NCBI GenBank assembly: GCA_050872805.1
Contig: JBNMHN010000033.1
Coordinates: 1 to 11,494 of the forward strand
Direction of reading: 5' to 3'
DNA length: 11,494 nt
Source of the DNA: CAKVOD01 sp050872805
GTDB taxonomy: Bacteria; Bacillota; Clostridia; Christensenellales; UBA1242
The notes below the pieces were generated by a model that did not search any database, was not told the origin of the DNA, and was given only the letters and a program-made list of their open reading frames with translations. The position numbers and the translations under genes are program-made. Of the stretch, positions 1-8,229 are shown in pieces; position 1 is the first letter of the stretch; every line of letters begins with the position of its first letter.

Positions 1-175
1 CTCATTTTCTTTTGCACCCGTGTGTGTCGACCCCGCAAAAACATAGATTTTATGCCACTTTCGCCCACTTTGTCGATTTTTAGAAAATTTTATACCTTTT
101 CCATTTTTTTTAGAAAATTATATAAATTTTTCATTATTTAGTGCATTATTTAATAGAAAAATACTTTTTAAGTAC
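1..175 (-). promoter_or_regulatory. Candidate promoter with two MraZ-like boxes for a gene beyond the left edge
   Basis: No gene is visible in 1-338; this part looks like a promoter region reading leftwards. On the minus strand a -35 TCGACA (76-71) is followed by an 18-base spacer and a -10 TAAAAT (52-47), each 5 of 6 to consensus. Inside the spacer AAAGTGG occurs twice (71-65 and 61-55), separated by exactly 3 bases. Known biology: MraZ, the regulator at the head of the dcw cluster, binds direct repeats of this kind with a 10-base period (AAAGTG[T/G]-N3 in mycoplasma, TGGG-type repeats in E. coli). Upstream DNA is very AT-rich and carries a degenerate direct repeat (77-94 and 107-124, 30 bases apart), possibly an UP-like element. 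Inference: mraZ or another MraZ target starts left of position 1. No start codon with a good RBS is visible inside the window. Confidence 0.5.
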
Positions 176-203
176 AAAAAACGGGTTGAAATTCAACCCG
201 TTT
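176..203 (-). terminator. Second intrinsic terminator downstream of glmS
   Basis: On the minus strand a perfect 9-bp stem (ACGGGTTGA with its complement, positions 201-193 and 189-181) closes a 3-base loop and runs into a T6 stretch (181-176). It sits about 40 bases beyond the first glmS terminator and just before the AT-rich promoter region, so it would insulate that promoter from read-through. Confidence 0.8.
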
Positions 204-236
204 CCTCTACTTAATATCAAGAAAATAGTTGTAAAA

Positions 237-274
237 CAAAAAAAGTCTCATTCGTCCTTGCGAATAAGACTTTC
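237..274 (-). terminator. Primary intrinsic terminator of glmS
   Basis: On the minus strand an 11-bp stem (271-261 with 254-244, one G-U wobble) closes a 6-base loop and is followed by T7 (244-238). It lies about 65 bases after the glmS stop. The odd pair is G-U only in minus-strand RNA and C-A in plus-strand RNA, which fits minus-strand use. Confidence 0.85.
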
Positions 275-338
275 AAATTGATACATAAATTCTATGTTTG
301 CGCTAACTTCTTAATAAGAATTTTTATTTTACTGCCCC

Positions 339-2135
339 CTACTCAACGGTGACAGACTTGGCGAGGTTGCGGGGTTTATCGGGGTCAAGCCCTTTATAGA
401 GTGCTGTTTTGTAGGCGAGCATTTGCAGCGGGAAGATTGAGACTTCCGCCATAAGCATTTGGTCGGTTGGTGGGAGCGGTATGAGTATGTCGACGGCGTC
501 GATTGACACTTCAAACTGCGTGAGCATTATTACTTTTGCGCCGCGGGCTTTGATTTCGTAGATGCTATTGATTGTTTTTTCAAGTAATTCCTTTTGCGTC
601 GCAATGACGATGACGACGGTGTTTTCGTCGATTAGGGCGAGCGTTCCGTGCTTGAGTTCGCCAGCGTACAGCGCTTCGCTGTGGATGTTGGAGATTTCCT
701 TTAGTTTTAGCGAGGCTTCTTGGCTGGTTGCGAAGTCGACGCCGCGCCCGATGAAGAACACGCGCTCAATGTTTATTAGTTGGTTTGCGATGTTGTCTAT
801 TATTGAGAAGTCGTAGGCCTTTAATTTTTCGCAGACGTCTTTCAATTTGTCCTTTAGGATACAACTGCGGCAGTTTATGCTGTTTTTTATGCAATAGACA
901 TAGTCAATGAATGCGTAGAGCGCTGTTATTTGCGCACTATATGCTTTTGTTGAGGCGACAGCGATTTCGGGACCTGCTTTGGTTGGCAAGATGTTGTCGG
1001 CGAGCTTGTTCAGCGTTGAACTTGCAACGTTTGTGACGACAATTGTTGGAATATTGTGTTCCTTTGCTTTTTTCAGCGCTTCTATGGTATCTGCAGTTTC
1101 GCCACTTTGACTGATGAAGATACATACTTCGTTTTTGCGTGGCAAAAACTTTTCATAGCGGTATTCGCTGGCGTAATAGCAATCTACAAAGATGTCGCGC
1201 TGGCGGGCATAATAGGATATTGTGTTGCCTGCGTTGTAGGCGGTTCCGCAGCCGATGATACTAAAGTGTTCGGCGGATTTGATGAGTTCCGTTGGAATGC
1301 GCGTGAGTGGATTTTGCATTGGCTCAAACTCGGCCATCGTTAGGTCGATTGCTTGCGGAACTTGCATTATTTCTTTGTGCATATAGTGTTCAAACGCGCC
1401 GCGTGAGATGTCTTGCGTGGTTAGTGTGAGTGGTTGATAAGCGATGTCTTTGGCGTGCAAGTTGTTGTTAAACAAATAGACGTCGTGGTTGTCTATCCAG
1501 ATTATGTCGTTTTCTTGCATTACGTAGTACTCGCTTGTTTTGCCAATAAGCGCATTTACGTCACTTGAGAGATAGAATCCGTCGCTCGCTTTACCCAAAA
1601 TTAGGGGGCTATTTTTTTTGATTGCGAAAATTTGGTTGTTTAGTTCCTTGAACAAAATGGCGATTGCATATGAACCTTTTAGGAGAGTTGAGAGTTCTTG
1701 AACCTTTTTGAGTTCGCTTTCGCATTTACTTTTTTGCAGAAGTTGCGCAATGACTTCGCTATCGGTTTCGCTGCGGAAACGCGTGCCGCGCTTTTGCAAG
1801 TCGCCTTTTAGCAACTCGAAGTTTTCAATAATTCCGTTATGTACGATTGCGATGGTGTTGTTTTCGCTCAAGTGCGGGTGCGCGTTTTTGTCGCTTGGGT
1901 CGCCGTGCGTTGCCCAACGGGTGTGCCCGATGCCACAGTGCGCGGTTGCGAACTCGTTTTCACATGCAGCAATAAGGGCGGATACTTTACCTTTCTTTTT
2001 AATCAATTTCAGTTTATCATTTTCAAAGCAGCAGAGCCCTGCGGAGTCGTAACCACGATACTCAAGCAGTTGGAGTGATTGCAATATTTCTTGTTTTGCG
2101 GACTTTGCGCCGACGTAACCTATTATTCCACACAT
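339..2135 (-). CDS. glmS: Glutamine--fructose-6-phosphate aminotransferase (isomerizing)
   Basis: Cytoplasmic enzyme that converts fructose-6-phosphate and glutamine to glucosamine-6-phosphate and glutamate, the entry step to UDP-GlcNAc for peptidoglycan. The 598 residues match the usual family length (about 600) and look intact. The glutaminase half starts Met-Cys-Gly, so Cys2 becomes the N-terminal nucleophile; RWATHG is at 73-78, HNGIIENF at 99-106 and SETDSEV at 122-128. The first sugar isomerase (SIS) domain has GCGTAYNAG (295-303), SQSGETADT (342-350) and AVASTKAYSAQ (392-402). The second has FIGRG (461-465), SQEASLKLKEIS (471-482) and GELKHG (492-497). The C-terminus NLAKSVTVE is the family signature, with catalytic Lys593. 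The start is fixed by MCGI and an AGAGGT box 7 bases upstream. It is flanked by terminators on both sides, so it is probably monocistronic. No glmS ribozyme is recognisable upstream. Confidence 0.98.
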   Translation of the reverse strand: MCGIIGYVGAKSAKQEILQSLQLLEYRGYDSAGLCCFENDKLKLIKKKGKVSALIAACENEFATAHCGIGHTRWATHGDPSDKNAHPHLSENNTIAIVHNGIIENFELLKGDLQKRGTRFRSETDSEVIAQLLQKSKCESELKKVQELSTLLKGSYAIAILFKELNNQIFAIKKNSPLILGKASDGFYLSSDVNALIGKTSEYYVMQENDIIWIDNHDVYLFNNNLHAKDIAYQPLTLTTQDISRGAFEHYMHKEIMQVPQAIDLTMAEFEPMQNPLTRIPTELIKSAEHFSIIGCGTAYNAGNTISYYARQRDIFVDCYYASEYRYEKFLPRKNEVCIFISQSGETADTIEALKKAKEHNIPTIVVTNVASSTLNKLADNILPTKAGPEIAVASTKAYSAQITALYAFIDYVYCIKNSINCRSCILKDKLKDVCEKLKAYDFSIIDNIANQLINIERVFFIGRGVDFATSQEASLKLKEISNIHSEALYAGELKHGTLALIDENTVVIVIATQKELLEKTINSIYEIKARGAKVIMLTQFEVSIDAVDILIPLPPTDQMLMAEVSIFPLQMLAYKTALYKGLDPDKPRNLAKSVTVE

Positions 2136-2142
2136 ATGTTTT

Positions 2143-2148
2143 ACCTCT
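2143..2148 (-). promoter_or_regulatory. glmS ribosome binding site
   Basis: AGAGGT on the minus strand, 7 bases before the glmS ATG at 2135-2133. It confirms the start that places Cys at position 2. Confidence 0.8.
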
Positions 2149-2182
2149 TAACATTGTATGTGTGCCACTACTTATTTGTTAA

Positions 2183-2210
2183 ATTATTTATAATAGAAGA
2201 GCAATTGCAA
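2183..2210 (-). promoter_or_regulatory. Candidate glmS promoter
   Basis: In the 126 bases between the upstream terminator and glmS, a -35 TTGCAA (2210-2205, 4 of 6) is followed after 16 bases by a -10 AATAAT (2188-2183, 5 of 6). This would give a leader of roughly 40 bases. The region is very AT-rich and other pairings are possible (for example TATAAA at 2193-2188), so the exact element is uncertain. A promoter is nevertheless expected here because a strong terminator lies just upstream. Confidence 0.4.
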
Positions 2211-2261
2211 TTATGTGAAAGAAATGTTATTAAATTCAATTACATAGAAGCTTTTGGAACT

Positions 2262-2301
2262 AAAAAAATAGCAAGGATTTTCATCTCTTGCTATCTTTTT
2301 T
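2262..2301 (-). terminator. Bidirectional intrinsic terminator between the large surface gene and glmS
   Basis: The stem ATAGCAAG plus GAT (2294-2283 with 2278-2268, one bulged base) closes on a GAAA tetraloop in minus-strand RNA and is followed by T7 (2268-2262). The plus strand also ends in a long T run (2296-2303), so it could terminate either way. It begins about 8 bases after the stop codon of the 1954-residue gene. Confidence 0.9.
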
Positions 2302-5300
2302 TTAGTTGATATTAGCATTTAATAGCCTTGTAAAAAGCTCTAGAATTTGCAATCTTTTTGACAATTTAGATATTCTAAAAACCGCATTTCTTGCATCGTT
2401 TTCATTATTCACTAAAGACATACTTTCGTATTCCTTAGGTAAACGTGCATCACATAACCCCAAAATGTAATTTTCATTTTCTCTTTTCGAGTTGTCATCA
2501 AAATCGGTTTCATCAAATGCTTTGAACGATTCGCTTGTTGCTGTAACATCGTAAAAATCAATTTCTGTTTCTTCAATTCTTACTTCACTTTCATCAACAA
2601 CTTCATTAACTTCACTTTGTAGGCTCTCATAGTTTTTATTAATGAAATTAATTGCATTATCGGCTTCATTATTGTTAATATCATTGTTGTTGTTAAATTC
2701 CACCTCGTCTGAAACGAATGTATTAATTTCGTTGACTTCAATGTCATTTGCAACTACTTCCGCTTGCTCGTCCTCTTTCAAAGAAATACTGCTTACGGAA
2801 GCGCTATTTGCGCTTGTACTTGTTTCTCTACGAGTAGATGCCCAGTTGTTCATTTTCTGATCAATACTGGTTATTTTTACCGGTATTGTTGTACTTGCTG
2901 TAACTGAGTACGTTCTCTTTGAGGTTTTTTCATCACCTATTGTTGCTTGCAAATCCATTATTCTGAAAATCAGTACTGTGAACTCTTGCGTTGCTTTATA
3001 GGTGAAACTTGCTTGTGACGTGCCTTTGCTTGCCACAAATTGATAAATTGGTTGTCTATCTGCGTTAAGAATGTAAACTATATAATCTCCATTAACAGCA
3101 ACATTAAATGTCATTGTTATTTGAATGCTATTTTGTGTTGCAGTTGCGGTGATTATTACTTCAGCATCTTGCGCAGTTGTTGAATATGATGCTTTGTCAC
3201 TGCTTATGGTAACCTTTGCGCTACTACTTGTGTATCCACTAAAGGTATAACCAGCACTCGCTGTCGCACTAAGTGCTATGTCACTTTCGCCATTAATCAT
3301 AACATAACTTGAGTCTTTGTTGATTTTAGCACTTGCTATGCCAGTTCCATTTTTCATCGTGATTTTTACAGCAAATTGGTTTCCACTTTTAGCGCTCACG
3401 CTACTACTATTAACATTTTTAGTATCACTTGAAATAGCTTGAACCGTGAATGCGTATGTTCCAGTCCCTGCATTTCTAATGACACTTGCAAAGTCTTTAC
3501 TAATTGCACTTATAGTCACAGCATCGCCTTGCGTGTTGTTTCCTTTGTATAATTGGACTTTGTACGTAACAGTTACATCGCCTATTTTACTAACTGCGTT
3601 CCACTTAGCAGTCCCAACATCCCAACTCAATCCCGTTGGCGCTGAAAGAGTCGCGTTTGCTATGCTCCATTCTATAGTCTTCGCGCCATTAGTGCCGTCT
3701 GCCCATATGCACCAATTATTCGTTATTTTGTAGGTTGCTGAATAGTTGCCTGCATTCTTCGCTTTGTATGTACCGCTTGTTAGCGTTGCATAATCAGTAT
3801 TTGGGATATTATTTATACCAGTTATTTCACTGCCAGTATAGATTTTGTTGTTTGCTGTTGGAACTGTTACATTAGTCAACCATTGTGCTGTAAGTGTGGC
3901 ATTTCCCGTCCCAAATTTGAAATTATTATATGAATAATTAGGTAACGCTGTTGCACTACTTCCTTTTTCGGTGACCGTTATGTATGCAATATCAAAATCA
4001 ATACGATAATGTATACCACTTGTTTTGTAATTACCAGACCTAAATTCAACGCATGGCTTTGTTGTAAATGTATTGCCATTGATAGTATATGAGGCATCGA
4101 ATGTCCTTTCCAATCTCAATAATCGCCAACCAGATTCACTACTTATATCTACAAATGTGTTGCCGGCATAATAGTCATTTACAATCCTACCAAATCGCAA
4201 TTGCATTTGTGTATTTGTGAACTCGTTCTTTCTAATCAACGCTGTCAATACATAGGTTTTACCCGCTGTAAAATTATAATTTGGGAATATGAGTGCTGGA
4301 TAGTATGTATTTCCATTACCAGTATAATCCATAATGTAATTTGTATAATTTATACCCGTAGTTGTGTCTGTTTTTATTGATGACGTATAATTACCAACTA
4401 CGGTTGCTACAGTACGTGGGAAACTCCCAGTACCATCCAACTTCCAGCCAGCAAATGTGTATCCATCTCTTGTAGGGTCGGCAATCGTTGTACTTCCTGC
4501 AAATGTCCCACTTACAGTAGTCGTACTAGTATTGTTGTTATACTTACCGCCATTAGGGTCGATTGTTACAGAATATGTACTTGCTGTCCACTTTGCATAA
4601 AGCGTTACCGTTGCGCCTTGCGTGTTTGCTAAGTTCTTAACTTTTGCATTATTTGAATATGCAACACTCCCATTAGCACTAGTTGCCCAACCTTCAAAAC
4701 TATATCCAGCAAATATAAACCCGTTTGCGGTCAACGCTTTTTCTTCATTATAAGTGTGAGTTGAACTAGCAGTGCCACCCCTTGTTGCGCCATTGCCATC
4801 GTATTTAATTGTGTACGTGATTGCAGTTGCGGTGGCGGTGAGGGTTGTTGCGACTTTGACTGCTACGGTTGTGCTGGCGGCGTTCACGTTTGCTGGTGTA
4901 CTACCACCGCTATTCACTGTCCACTTTGACCATGAATAACCCGTGCTTGCGGTCGCTTTGATTGTAACACTTCTACCACTGATATACTTTCCAGCGCCTG
5001 TGACGCTTGCAATACCTGTGCCTTTTTCTACTGTCAACTGGTAAACTGTCACCGTTTTAGATGCATTACCGCTTGGCGATGTGTAGTTTGAATTTGTGGA
5101 CACCGCTCTTACGTAAACTGTTCTACTTCCAGTCGCAGCAACAATTGTACTATTATAGTCTACACCACTTGTTGCAGTTTTCCAGTTTGTATTATCAATA
5201 CTGATTTGGTAACCTGTCGCACCTGTAACTGTATTCCACGTTACTTTACCATCTGCGGCTACAGCCAAATTACCTGGCACACCCAATGTCGCTTTCCCTA

Positions 5301-8166
5301 CTGTTACGGTCATTGTTATGTCTTTATATCCGCTGTTGTAGTTACCATTTCCTGCTGCTGTCGCTCTTATCACTACTGTGTATGTTCCGACACCTGTGCT
5401 TCCAGCCATTGTTAACGTCGTACCACTGAGCGCAAAACTATTTACTGTTGTACTACCAGTCTTTTGGCTTTGTATATTGTACGTTACATTACCTTGCGCA
5501 TTCGTTGCGGCTGTTATGCTTTTCTTTTGCTCACTCGTGCTATAACTTGTGTTCCACGTTTGTGGTGTTGTTACTGCTATTGGGTTGTTCGCTTTGTTGA
5601 TTGTCAACGTGACACTTCCAGTTACGTCTTTATATCCGGCTTTTGTCGCTTTGTAGTATACTGTTACACTTCCTGCATCCGTACGTTTCGCTATCGTGTA
5701 TTTCGTTCCTGCAACTGCTGATTCTACGGCTGTTGTTCCATATGATGTGCTCGTTCCGTATACTATCTTTACTCCCGCTACATTGGACGCTACTTGCGCT
5801 GTCTTTTCTTTGCCATCGTATGTTACATTACCATCCGTTTTCGTTATTGTAATTGTTCCGTTCGCAACAACAGCTTTAAATGTCACTGTCGCTTTTTTGT
5901 AGTTAGTTGTCGCTGCACATTTTACTGTTATTGTCGCTGTTCCTGCTGTCGTCCCTGCAGTTACTGTTACTGTCGTTCCGCTTATTGCTACTGTCGCAAT
6001 ACCTGTACTGCTAGAACTTACAGACAATGTTCCACCGTGGTTAGTTTTTACTGTCTTTGTCCCCTTGTTTGGGTACGTCAAAGACATATCCGTTGTTGAA
6101 TCTAGTGTTACATACCCATTCGCTTTGTCGATTGTGATGGTCATTGTGGCGGTTTTTGTTGCACCACTATTGTTGTCTGTGACGGTGATTGCAAATTTAT
6201 ACGTCCCTGCTCTTGTTGGCGTTCCGCTAATTTTCATTCCATTCAAGGATAGCCCATTGTATTTGCCACTGTTTGCGGTTACTGTTGTGCTGTCACATCT
6301 AACACTTGTTATTGCATAACTATAACTACCTGTACCATTGCTCGCGGCGGGAAAGGCGTTGCTTGTGTATGCTGTTCCGTACGTGCCTTTGTTTAAGGTT
6401 TGGTCGGCAAATGTCAATGCATTGGCCGTCCAGTGGGCGTAGAGGGTTTGACTGCTAGTACCCGAAAAGGTAGTACTGCCATAAATTCGAGTTCCGCCAG
6501 TTTGCGACGTGTACCAGCCCGCGAAGGTATAGCCCGTTCTAGTTGGGTCTCTTGGAAAATTAAAATAGTTATAATCTGCGCCTTCCGCGACTTTTATACT
6601 TGATGGGCTAACACTGCTGCCTCCATTTGAATTAAATGAAACAGTACGTTCTGTTGCCCAATTAATTCTTAGTACGCATCCGAAAATGTAGGTAGAACCT
6701 TCCGGAGGCACGATTTCTTTCAATGGACCAATTTTGTCTTCACCACTAACATAATAACTTCCGTCAGAATTAATTATCGTACCGCTATTTGCGCCATACA
6801 CTACATCAATTGACTTAGCATATCCAACACCCTGACTTCTAAATGCACCTACTAAGCCATCCAAGCCAAGCCCTGAATAATAAGTGCGTCCAACAGGGTT
6901 TAAGCCTGCGTCGTCAAGCCAAGTCCAACTATTACCCAAAAAGCAATATATCATATCCCCTTTTGGAGAGTAACCCGGAATTTGCATGGTATTACCTAGT
7001 GAATTGAAAGTCCCACTTGGGTGATCCGTATCACTTCTTGATCCAAGAGACCAATAATGGTCTGCAGAGACATTGATGCTTGTTACATTGCTCAAACTCC
7101 TGCCGTTTAAATCTATGTAAAGTCCAAATTCTGCCACACCGCTAGCCTCAGTATTGGTAAGCTTTGCTACATGCTTGAATTTTGCCTTGAATGTCATATT
7201 ACTTGTCGCTGATACACCGCTTGCAGTTAGAGTTGTATTTGAGGAGCCGTATGTCCACTTATCAAATTGATAAAAATAATTATCATCGGGAGCATTAGGC
7301 GTTGCAGTTGCGATGAGGGTGCCATTTGCATAGAGTTTATTTCCGTCACAACTTATAGTTGTCCCCCCATACACCTTAGCAGTAGTAGCACTCACAGTCC
7401 CCCATGGAGTTGAAGTATCACTACTTATGTTTACATTTACTTCGGAAATCGAAGAACCATTAGTCCCTACTATATATAATGCTAATACATTTTTCGAACC
7501 TTTACCAGGTGCAAATGTTATGTAATCTGTTTCTTTATTTATGCGACATTTACGCGCAAGGATTTGGTTTTCTTCGAGATCAAGCTCTTGGTCATTTAAA
7601 GAAATTGTTTTATACGATGTCGCATCACCACCCATAAAAGCATTGTTGCCATAAAAATCATATGATTGGCTTTCATCTTCACTCGTGAATAAAGATGGCA
7701 CAACCGCACTCCATGTTGCATTAATACCAGTGTTGCTCTTAATTTCAGTAAGTATGTCACCAAAATCAAGCGATCCTACTAGATAATAGCCATCGTCACT
7801 CGCACCTATAATATCTATATCATAACAATCTACTGAAATGTAGCTTATATTATTTAAAATATTATGTCTAAAAGTACCACCGTCACTGCCGTTACAATAA
7901 AGTGTCTTACCATCCACACAAGACCAATCGCGTACAGGCACTTGATCGCCCTCAATATAACTCAATCCAATATATATGGAGAAACTTATAGGCTCTGCGG
8001 ACACATCTTTTATTTGCGTATTGTCATTTTCTTTTTGATGTCCAAATGCTAAAGTTGCGCCAAAGATTGCGCAGAATGCAAGAAAAAATATTGACAAGAC
8101 AAGAAAAGGTAGAGAGACTTTTCTTGATGCTCCTTTACTAAAATTATTGTTCATTAGTGTTTTCAT
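2302..8166 (-). CDS. Giant secreted repeat protein (InlB B-repeats, Ig-like, MBG-like, FN3-like; no anchor)
   Basis: A 1954-residue modular surface or secreted protein, probably adhesive or structural; no enzyme motif was seen. Signal peptide at 17-41, ending FGATLAF, similar to SipW/TasA-type leaders. Residues 43-245 form a unique head. A divergent InlB-like repeat lies at about 250-332 and a second unique region at 335-505. Then: InlB B-repeat (507-580, GYTFAGW and LYAHW), He_PIG-like Ig domain (583-680), Big_2-like (683-768), two MBG-like modules (770-860, 861-958), FN3-like (960-1042), divergent repeat (1043-1116), InlB repeat (1117-1194), and an InlB repeat split by a 150-residue insert (1196-1430). 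Next: MBG-like (1433-1504), FN3-like (1505-1602), divergent repeat (1603-1678) and an unassigned segment (1679-1766). The tail (1767-1954) is acidic, Asn/Ser-rich and ends in a basic amphipathic stretch. There is no LPXTG and no C-terminal membrane helix. Start chosen by AAAGGAG 6 bases upstream; the second Met (codon 5) is less well placed. Domain names are from pattern recognition only. Confidence 0.9.
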   Translation of the reverse strand: MKTLMNNNFSKGASRKVSLPFLVLSIFFLAFCAIFGATLAFGHQKENDNTQIKDVSAEPISFSIYIGLSYIEGDQVPVRDWSCVDGKTLYCNGSDGGTFRHNILNNISYISVDCYDIDIIGASDDGYYLVGSLDFGDILTEIKSNTGINATWSAVVPSLFTSEDESQSYDFYGNNAFMGGDATSYKTISLNDQELDLEENQILARKCRINKETDYITFAPGKGSKNVLALYIVGTNGSSISEVNVNISSDTSTPWGTVSATTAKVYGGTTISCDGNKLYANGTLIATATPNAPDDNYFYQFDKWTYGSSNTTLTASGVSATSNMTFKAKFKHVAKLTNTEASGVAEFGLYIDLNGRSLSNVTSINVSADHYWSLGSRSDTDHPSGTFNSLGNTMQIPGYSPKGDMIYCFLGNSWTWLDDAGLNPVGRTYYSGLGLDGLVGAFRSQGVGYAKSIDVVYGANSGTIINSDGSYYVSGEDKIGPLKEIVPPEGSTYIFGCVLRINWATERTVSFNSNGGSSVSPSSIKVAEGADYNYFNFPRDPTRTGYTFAGWYTSQTGGTRIYGSTTFSGTSSQTLYAHWTANALTFADQTLNKGTYGTAYTSNAFPAASNGTGSYSYAITSVRCDSTTVTANSGKYNGLSLNGMKISGTPTRAGTYKFAITVTDNNSGATKTATMTITIDKANGYVTLDSTTDMSLTYPNKGTKTVKTNHGGTLSVSSSSTGIATVAISGTTVTVTAGTTAGTATITVKCAATTNYKKATVTFKAVVANGTITITKTDGNVTYDGKEKTAQVASNVAGVKIVYGTSTSYGTTAVESAVAGTKYTIAKRTDAGSVTVYYKATKAGYKDVTGSVTLTINKANNPIAVTTPQTWNTSYSTSEQKKSITAATNAQGNVTYNIQSQKTGSTTVNSFALSGTTLTMAGSTGVGTYTVVIRATAAGNGNYNSGYKDITMTVTVGKATLGVPGNLAVAADGKVTWNTVTGATGYQISIDNTNWKTATSGVDYNSTIVAATGSRTVYVRAVSTNSNYTSPSGNASKTVTVYQLTVEKGTGIASVTGAGKYISGRSVTIKATASTGYSWSKWTVNSGGSTPANVNAASTTVAVKVATTLTATATAITYTIKYDGNGATRGGTASSTHTYNEEKALTANGFIFAGYSFEGWATSANGSVAYSNNAKVKNLANTQGATVTLYAKWTASTYSVTIDPNGGKYNNNTSTTTVSGTFAGSTTIADPTRDGYTFAGWKLDGTGSFPRTVATVVGNYTSSIKTDTTTGINYTNYIMDYTGNGNTYYPALIFPNYNFTAGKTYVLTALIRKNEFTNTQMQLRFGRIVNDYYAGNTFVDISSESGWRLLRLERTFDASYTINGNTFTTKPCVEFRSGNYKTSGIHYRIDFDIAYITVTEKGSSATALPNYSYNNFKFGTGNATLTAQWLTNVTVPTANNKIYTGSEITGINNIPNTDYATLTSGTYKAKNAGNYSATYKITNNWCIWADGTNGAKTIEWSIANATLSAPTGLSWDVGTAKWNAVSKIGDVTVTYKVQLYKGNNTQGDAVTISAISKDFASVIRNAGTGTYAFTVQAISSDTKNVNSSSVSAKSGNQFAVKITMKNGTGIASAKINKDSSYVMINGESDIALSATASAGYTFSGYTSSSAKVTISSDKASYSTTAQDAEVIITATATQNSIQITMTFNVAVNGDYIVYILNADRQPIYQFVASKGTSQASFTYKATQEFTVLIFRIMDLQATIGDEKTSKRTYSVTASTTIPVKITSIDQKMNNWASTRRETSTSANSASVSSISLKEDEQAEVVANDIEVNEINTFVSDEVEFNNNNDINNNEADNAINFINKNYESLQSEVNEVVDESEVRIEETEIDFYDVTATSESFKAFDETDFDDNSKRENENYILGLCDARLPKEYESMSLVNNENDARNAVFRISKLSKRLQILELFTRLLNANIN
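8044..8079 (-). repeat. 36-bp exact repeat, copy 1 (signal-peptide core)
   Basis: Identical over 36 bases to 10938-10973 and in the same orientation. It encodes AFCAIFGATLAF, the hydrophobic core and end of the signal peptide, in both surface-protein genes. Flanking DNA differs, so identity stops almost exactly at this segment. Confidence 0.95.
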
Positions 8167-8172
8167 TTTGTT

Positions 8173-8179
8173 CTCCTTT
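8173..8179 (-). promoter_or_regulatory. Ribosome binding site of the 1954-residue gene
   Basis: AAAGGAG on the minus strand, 6 bases before the ATG at 8166-8164; it selects the first of two nearby Met codons. A small hairpin (TCTGC-CCGC-GCAGA, 8192-8179) overlaps its upstream edge and could affect ribosome access. Confidence 0.85.
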
Positions 8180-8197
8180 CTGCGCGGGCAGACTCAA

Positions 8198-8226
8198 TAT
8201 ATATTTTTTTTTGTAATTTATGTCAT
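8198..8226 (-). promoter_or_regulatory. Promoter of the 1954-residue surface gene
   Basis: In the 63-base gap after the upstream gene's stop, a -35 ATGACA (8226-8221, 5 of 6) is followed by a 17-base A-rich spacer and a -10 TATATA (8203-8198), with an overlapping TATATT at 8201-8196. Transcription would start near 8190, giving a leader of about 25 bases that includes the RBS. The gene can therefore be expressed independently of the broken gene upstream. No terminator separates the two genes, so read-through is also possible. Confidence 0.6.
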
Positions 8227-8229
8227 TTT

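Noticed and set aside
1056..2078. Plus-strand open frames opposite glmS
   Set aside because: glmS is complete and strongly conserved on the minus strand; the antisense frames have no RBS or family resemblance.
2136..2261. glmS ribozyme upstream of glmS
   Set aside because: Only 126 AT-rich bases separate the terminator from the gene, and I see none of the conserved ribozyme core motifs.
5206..6319. Several long plus-strand open frames opposite the repeat region
   Set aside because: They are shadows of a low-complexity Ser/Thr/Val coding strand, lack RBSs and give Cys/Tyr/Phe-rich sequences with no recognisable domain.
8040..8110. Lipoprotein signal (LAFC) in the surface-protein leaders
   Set aside because: Phe at the position before Cys does not fit the lipobox, and the Cys lies inside the hydrophobic core, well before the leader ends.
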